Source of the DNA: Candidatus Viridilinea mediisalina
GTDB lineage: Bacteria; Chloroflexota; Chloroflexia; Chloroflexales; Chloroflexaceae
Assembly (NCBI RefSeq): GCF_002532535.1
Contig: NZ_NQWI01000045.1
Coordinates: 1-38,862, forward strand
Reading direction: 5' to 3'
Length of the DNA: 38,862 nt
Position 1 is the stretch's first letter. Every line of letters starts with the position of its first letter. Positions 35,466 through 38,862 of this stretch are shown in pieces. The notes beneath the pieces are model-generated. The model was given only the letters and a program-made list of their open reading frames with translations. It was not told the DNA's origin and did not search any database. The position numbers were made by a program, and so were the translations under genes.

Positions 35466-37565
35466 TTCAGGGATCATCCGCTCTGGAGCTTGGCTATCAC
35501 ATGGTTCAGAGTCGCCGGGACGCAGGCGTTGGTAGCGCCCATCGGGGAGGAGGATGCGGGCGCGCACGTTGTCGTTGAGGAAGCTGGCGAGGATGTTGTG
35601 GCGCACAAAATGGGCGAGGCTTGGGTCTTCGAGTGGGAAGAGTTCCTCAACGCGGCGGTCGAGGTTGCGCTCCATGAGGTCGGCACTGCCCAGGTAGAGA
35701 TCTGATTCACCGCCATTGTGGAAGTAGTAGATGCGGTGGTGTTCGAGGAAGGGGCCGATGATGCTGCGAACGTGGATGGTTTCGCTCATGCCGGTCACGC
35801 CGGGGCGTAGGGAACACATCCCGCGCACAATCAGGTCTACCCGCACGCCCACCTGTGAAGCGCGGTAGAGTTCTTTGATCAGGCCGCGATCAACGAGCGA
35901 GTTCATCTTGAAGATCAGATGGCCATCGCCAGCAAGCTGATGGCGCTCAATTTCACGCCGGATCAAACGGCGCAAATGGCGGCGCATGGTTACGGGCGCA
36001 ATCAACAGCTTGCGGTATTCATCACGCCGCCCGTAGGCGGTCAGGGTATTGAAGAGATCAACCACATCGGCGGTAATCTCTGGGCGACAGGTGAGCAAGC
36101 CAAGGTCGGTGTAGGCCCGGGCGGTGCCTGCGTTGTAGTTGCCAGTACCCAAGTGGGCATAGCAGCGGATGCTCTCTTGCTCTTGGCGTACAACCAATGA
36201 CAATTTAGCATGCACTTTTACCCCAACCAAACCATAGATAACGTGAACCCCCGCACGTTCAAGAGCGCGAGCCCAGATAATGTTGTTCTCCTCATCAAAT
36301 CGCGCCTTGAGTTCAACCACCGCAGTGACCTGTTTGCCCAACTCACGGGCATGCATCAGGGCACGCACAATTGGCGAATTGCTGCCAACGCGGTAGAGCG
36401 TCTGCTTAATCGCTAGGACATCTGGGTCTTCGGCGGCGGTATTGATAAAATCAATCACAGGCGCAAAGGTGTGGTAGGGGTGATGCAACAGCACATCGCC
36501 ATTCCGGAGCACCTCAAAGATATCTACGCCGCCACGCAGCGCCATCGGCAGCACCGGGACATGAATGGGTGCCTTGAGATCGGGGCGGTCGAGGCGCGTC
36601 AAGGCCATCAAATCGGTCAAGGCGAGGGGGCCACGCACGGTATAGCAATCAGTTGGCCCAATCTTCAGATTGGTTTGCAGCAGGTGCGCGATGCGTTCGG
36701 GCATCGAATCATCAATCGTCAAGCGCACCACTTCCCCAAAGCGGCGCTGGCGCACCCCCTGCTCAATGGTAGCCAAGAGATCGTCCGCCTCATCCTCTTC
36801 AATCTCCATATCGGCATTGCGGATGACGCGAAAGGGATAAGATTCAATCACCTCAACGCCCGGGAAGAGCGCATCGAGGTGGGCCGCGATCACCTGTTCG
36901 ATCCAGATAAAGCCAACGTGACGGCCTAATGCATCAGCGTCATGGGCCTCAACCAGATCAGCGGGGAGTGCTACAAGGCGAGGCAAGACCTCGGGCACCT
37001 TCACGCGGGCGAAGAGTTCGCCCTTATGCGGGTCTTGAATAACCGCCGCAAGATTGATGCTCAGATTGGAGATAAAGGGAAAGGGGCGGCAACTGTCGAA
37101 GGCCAGAGGCGTTAAAACAGGAAAGATCTGGCGTTGAAAATAGTCAGCCACCCAAGCACGCTGACGCGGGTTGAGTTGATCGTAGTTGTAGAGCGTAATC
37201 CCTTGCTCACGGAGTTCAGGCAACAGCACATCGAGCAACAGCCGACGCTCCTCATCAATCAGCGGAAGCAAGGCGCGGCGAATGCTGGCCAACTGCTCAC
37301 TCGGCGTCAAGCCATCGGGCGACTGCTTCTGCACCTCGGCGCTAATCTGCTGTTTGATCCCGCTGACGCGGATCATAAAGAATTCATCAAGATTAGACGC
37401 CCAGATCGCAAAGAACTTCACCCGTTCAAGCAGGGGATTGGCGTGATCGCATGCCTCCTCAAAGACGCGCCGGTTGAACTCGATCCAACTCAACTCACGG
37501 TTCAAGAAGGGCGACGTAACATGCTCTGTGACAGCGGAAGCTACCTCGGGTGATTGTTCCAACAC
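35439..37565 (-). CDS. ppk: Polyphosphate kinase 1 (Ppk)
   Basis: Ppk reversibly polymerises ATP terminal phosphates into polyphosphate. The 708-residue protein has the family's N-terminal FLNRELSWIEFNRRVFEEA, the SNLDEFFMIRVSG region, the autophosphorylated histidine motif CYAHLGTGNYN and the C-terminal SADLMERNLDRRVEELFPL. The GTG at 37565 has AAGGGG at 6 nt. An extended -10 (TGC-TATACT) lies about 35 nt upstream. It is divergent from the response regulator. The C-terminal tail GKEAETRK comes from a repeat. Confidence 0.96.
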   Translation of the reverse strand: MLEQSPEVASAVTEHVTSPFLNRELSWIEFNRRVFEEACDHANPLLERVKFFAIWASNLDEFFMIRVSGIKQQISAEVQKQSPDGLTPSEQLASIRRALLPLIDEERRLLLDVLLPELREQGITLYNYDQLNPRQRAWVADYFQRQIFPVLTPLAFDSCRPFPFISNLSINLAAVIQDPHKGELFARVKVPEVLPRLVALPADLVEAHDADALGRHVGFIWIEQVIAAHLDALFPGVEVIESYPFRVIRNADMEIEEDEADDLLATIEQGVRQRRFGEVVRLTIDDSMPERIAHLLQTNLKIGPTDCYTVRGPLALTDLMALTRLDRPDLKAPIHVPVLPMALRGGVDIFEVLRNGDVLLHHPYHTFAPVIDFINTAAEDPDVLAIKQTLYRVGSNSPIVRALMHARELGKQVTAVVELKARFDEENNIIWARALERAGVHVIYGLVGVKVHAKLSLVVRQEQESIRCYAHLGTGNYNAGTARAYTDLGLLTCRPEITADVVDLFNTLTAYGRRDEYRKLLIAPVTMRRHLRRLIRREIERHQLAGDGHLIFKMNSLVDRGLIKELYRASQVGVRVDLIVRGMCSLRPGVTGMSETIHVRSIIGPFLEHHRIYYFHNGGESDLYLGSADLMERNLDRRVEELFPLEDPSLAHFVRHNILASFLNDNVRARILLPDGRYQRLRPGDSEPCDSQAPERMIPEGKEAETRK

Positions 37566-37600
37566 AAGCTACCCCTTTATCATGATATGTGCTACATTGT

Positions 37601-37609
37601 AGTATAGCA
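37601..37609 (-). promoter_or_regulatory. Predicted extended -10 for ppk
   Basis: On the minus strand TGC-TATACT, with no convincing -35. It gives a short leader of about 30 nt before the GTG start of ppk. It resembles the extended -10 found upstream of bchM. Confidence 0.45.
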
Positions 37610-37652
37610 TAGCCCTTTTAGCATCGCATAGGGGCAACAAAAACGATAGATC

Positions 37653-37674
37653 ATCTCGTTTATGTTAACGAGAT
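37653..37674. promoter_or_regulatory. Inverted repeat ATCTCGTT-N6-AACGAGAT upstream of the response regulator
   Basis: Perfect 8-bp arms with a 6-nt spacer, 33 nt before the start codon of the plus-strand gene, in the divergent promoter region shared with ppk. It fits a dimeric-regulator operator or an mRNA hairpin; the sequence does not discriminate. Confidence 0.45.
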
Positions 37675-37707
37675 CAGAGCCCAGGCCGCAGGCGAGGGAG
37701 CTTTCTT

Positions 37708-38562
37708 ATGGCGCGTGAGCAGGATACGATCCTCGTGGTGGAAGATGATGCCACCATTGCTCGGCTTCTCGAAATTCATCTTGGTAAATCTGGCTACAAC
37801 GTGTTGTTAGCGACACGCGGCCATGAGGCGTTAGCAATCTGCCGCAGCACCCCCCCCGATCTGATTGTGCTTGATGTGCGGCTGCCTGATATTAGTGGCT
37901 ACGAAGTGGGCATGGCGCTGCGTTCGGCCCCAGATACGCAGAATATCCCGATTGTAGTTCTCACCGCCTTTGGCGAACGGGCCAACCGGCTCAATGCGCA
38001 CAACTTGGTGCGCGCCGACTACTTCTTGGGCAAGCCCTTCGACATTGAAGAGCTCTCATCAGTGATTCGCAATCAACTCAGCTCCGGGCGGCGGCGCGGC
38101 CAATTCCACCCGGTCACCAACCTACCAACCGGCGAGTTGGTGAACAACCAATTGCGAACCCTGCTCACAAGCAACGGCTGGATTTTGGCACTCATTCGGA
38201 TTAACGGCTTTGAGCATTTCACACAACACTACGGGGTGATTGTGGGCGAAGACGTACTCAAGTTTACCGCATTGCTACTCTGTGATATTGTGGAGCAGCG
38301 CGGTGACGCGGATGACTTTGTGGGGCAATTGGTTGTTGGGCCCTATTTTATCATTATCTCCTTGCCCGACCGCATCCAGACGATTACCAGTGAGATGATC
38401 CGGCGTTTCACCTCTGATGTCAAGCTCTACTACGACTACCAAGACCTACAACTAGGACGTGCCCCAGCCATGAACCTGCTCGTCGCCACCGTGAGCACAG
38501 AGGATGGCCCCTTTGCAGACATCCGCGAATTGACAGCAGCGGCTGAAGTGCGCCTAGCGTGA
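37708..38562 (+). CDS. Response regulator with receiver domain and degenerate GGDEF-like output domain
   Basis: Residues 1-125 are a receiver domain: acidic pocket Glu12/Asp13/Asp14, phospho-acceptor Asp56 in LIVLDVRLPD, Thr86 in VLTAF and Lys109 in LGKPFD. Residues about 130-284 resemble a diguanylate cyclase domain (HPVTNLPTGELVNNQL, then FTQHYGVIVGEDVLKFTALLL), but where the GGDEF signature is expected the sequence is DADDFVGQLVVGPYF, so cyclase activity is unlikely. The domain may bind a ligand or partner. The ATG at 37708 has GAGGGAG at 7 nt. It is transcribed away from ppk. No sensor kinase is in the window. Confidence 0.9.
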   Translation: MAREQDTILVVEDDATIARLLEIHLGKSGYNVLLATRGHEALAICRSTPPDLIVLDVRLPDISGYEVGMALRSAPDTQNIPIVVLTAFGERANRLNAHNLVRADYFLGKPFDIEELSSVIRNQLSSGRRRGQFHPVTNLPTGELVNNQLRTLLTSNGWILALIRINGFEHFTQHYGVIVGEDVLKFTALLLCDIVEQRGDADDFVGQLVVGPYFIIISLPDRIQTITSEMIRRFTSDVKLYYDYQDLQLGRAPAMNLLVATVSTEDGPFADIRELTAAAEVRLA

Positions 38563-38618
38563 GTATACGCTGATGAAGCCGCCGACTGATATGCGAAGCT
38601 CACTGCGTGGGCTCTAAG

Positions 38619-38697
38619 AAACTGTCTGAAAAGGGGCTTCAAACATGGCATCCGTTGGAGTGCCGGCTTTAGCCGGCTAAAGCCGGCACTCCAACGG
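38619..38697. mobile_element. Partial relative of the MITE-like unit
   Basis: Left end AACTGTCTGAAAAGG, preceded by CTAAG, followed by a perfect 46-bp palindrome (38652-38697) sharing the 44-bp core at 12008-12051. The right inverted end is degenerate (ACTTTTAAGA instead of ACTTTTCAGACAG), so this copy looks decayed or truncated. Confidence 0.65.
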
Positions 38698-38705
38698 ACT
38701 TTTAA

Positions 38706-38751
38706 GATCAGAGCGCGGGAGTACGATTATCCGTACTCCCGCGCTCTGATC
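38706..38751. repeat. Perfect 20-bp hairpin
   Basis: GATCAGAGCGCGGGAGTACG pairs perfectly with its reverse complement around the 6-nt loop ATTATC. It lies about 140 nt after the response regulator stop codon, with no following T-run, so its role as a terminator is doubtful. Confidence 0.75.
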
Positions 38752-38786
38752 ATAGACCTTACAGGTCTCTATGCGAAGCGAAACGT

Positions 38787-38862
38787 CCTACTTCCTACTT
38801 CCTACTTCCTACTTCCTACTTCCTACTTCCTACTTCCTACTTCCTACTTCCTACTTCCTACT
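38787..38862. repeat. Heptamer tandem array (CCTACTT)n
   Basis: Nearly 11 perfect copies of CCTACTT extend to the last base of the window and probably beyond. All are identical, implying recent slippage or expansion. Confidence 0.95.

Larger units (their letters stand above)
38563..38862. other. Palindrome- and repeat-filled 3' flank of the response regulator gene
   Basis: No gene is seen. It contains a partial MITE-like unit (38619-38697), a perfect 20-bp hairpin (38706-38751), an imperfect ATAGACCT/AGGTCTCTAT dyad and a heptamer array that runs off the window edge. A genuine rho-independent terminator with a T-run is not visible. Confidence 0.7.

Noticed and set aside
37708-38562. Active diguanylate cyclase
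   Set aside because: The GGDEF active-site loop is not recognisable (DADDFVGQ at its place), so only a degenerate domain is claimed.
38787-38862. CRISPR array
   Set aside because: The unit is 7 bp with no spacers. The 76-bp tandem at 6045-6196 is also not CRISPR-like, having only two copies and no unique spacers.
1-38862. tRNA or rRNA genes
   Set aside because: I saw no cloverleaf-like or rRNA-like segment; the structured intergenic parts are palindromic repeats.

Overview
The window looks like a chromosomal segment of a phototrophic Chloroflexota (a green filamentous anoxygenic phototroph of the Chloroflexales). This is inferred from gene content: dark-operative protochlorophyllide reductase (bchN, bchB), Mg-chelatase BchH, BchM, the O2-dependent ring-E cyclase AcsF, a PucC/LhaA-type bacteriochlorophyll-family MFS protein, and an Ala/Thr/Ser-rich linker in BchB, all in a moderately GC-rich genome crowded with intergenic palindromes. 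Genus cannot be decided from the sequence alone.

Region 1 (about 300-25,900, all genes on the minus strand) is a tetrapyrrole supercluster. In transcription order it reads bchM, a small membrane protein (orf109), acsF, bchH, hemN, an oligopeptide-type ABC transporter (lipoprotein plus two permeases, no ATPase), hemY-type protoporphyrinogen oxidase, a PucC-like MFS protein, hemA, hemC, hemD, hemB, hemE, hemL, bchN, bchB. Together these cover almost every step from glutamyl-tRNA to chlorophyllide. Not present here are gltX, bchI and bchD (the other Mg-chelatase subunits) and bchL (the DPOR reductase component). A promoter with an extended -10 lies upstream of bchM. The cluster holds both O2-independent (HemN, DPOR) and O2-dependent (AcsF) enzymes.

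Region 2 (about 26,200-33,300, minus strand) holds a 1,301-residue single-chain restriction-modification protein of the Type IIG kind, whose presumed target-recognition segment is AT-rich, and upstream of it a 1,025-residue fusion of a GlgX-like glycogen debranching enzyme with a C-terminal putative esterase.

Region 3 (about 33,300-38,600) holds a DUF58 protein, a 2',3'-cyclic phosphodiesterase of the ThpR/LigT family and polyphosphate kinase (ppk) on the minus strand, and a divergent response regulator with a degenerate GGDEF-like domain on the plus strand.

The intergenic DNA is unusually structured. It contains (i) three copies of a 120-bp element with imperfect terminal inverted repeats, two of them virtually identical, embedded in smaller GTGCCGAC...GTCGGCAC palindromes, one of which looks like the unoccupied version; (ii) a set of very long perfect hairpins (16-26 bp stems, mostly 3-nt loops) whose arms differ between copies while pairing stays perfect; (iii) a MITE-like 118-bp unit with inverted ends and a possible CTTAG duplication, with a partial relative at the right edge; (iv) a polypyrimidine motif at or next to the 3' end of four genes, which supplies the last codons and the stop of two of them; and (v) short tandem repeats, including a heptamer array running off the window end. 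These repeats, the AcsF-linked small protein, the transporter inside the pigment cluster and the GlgX-esterase fusion are the most interesting items.
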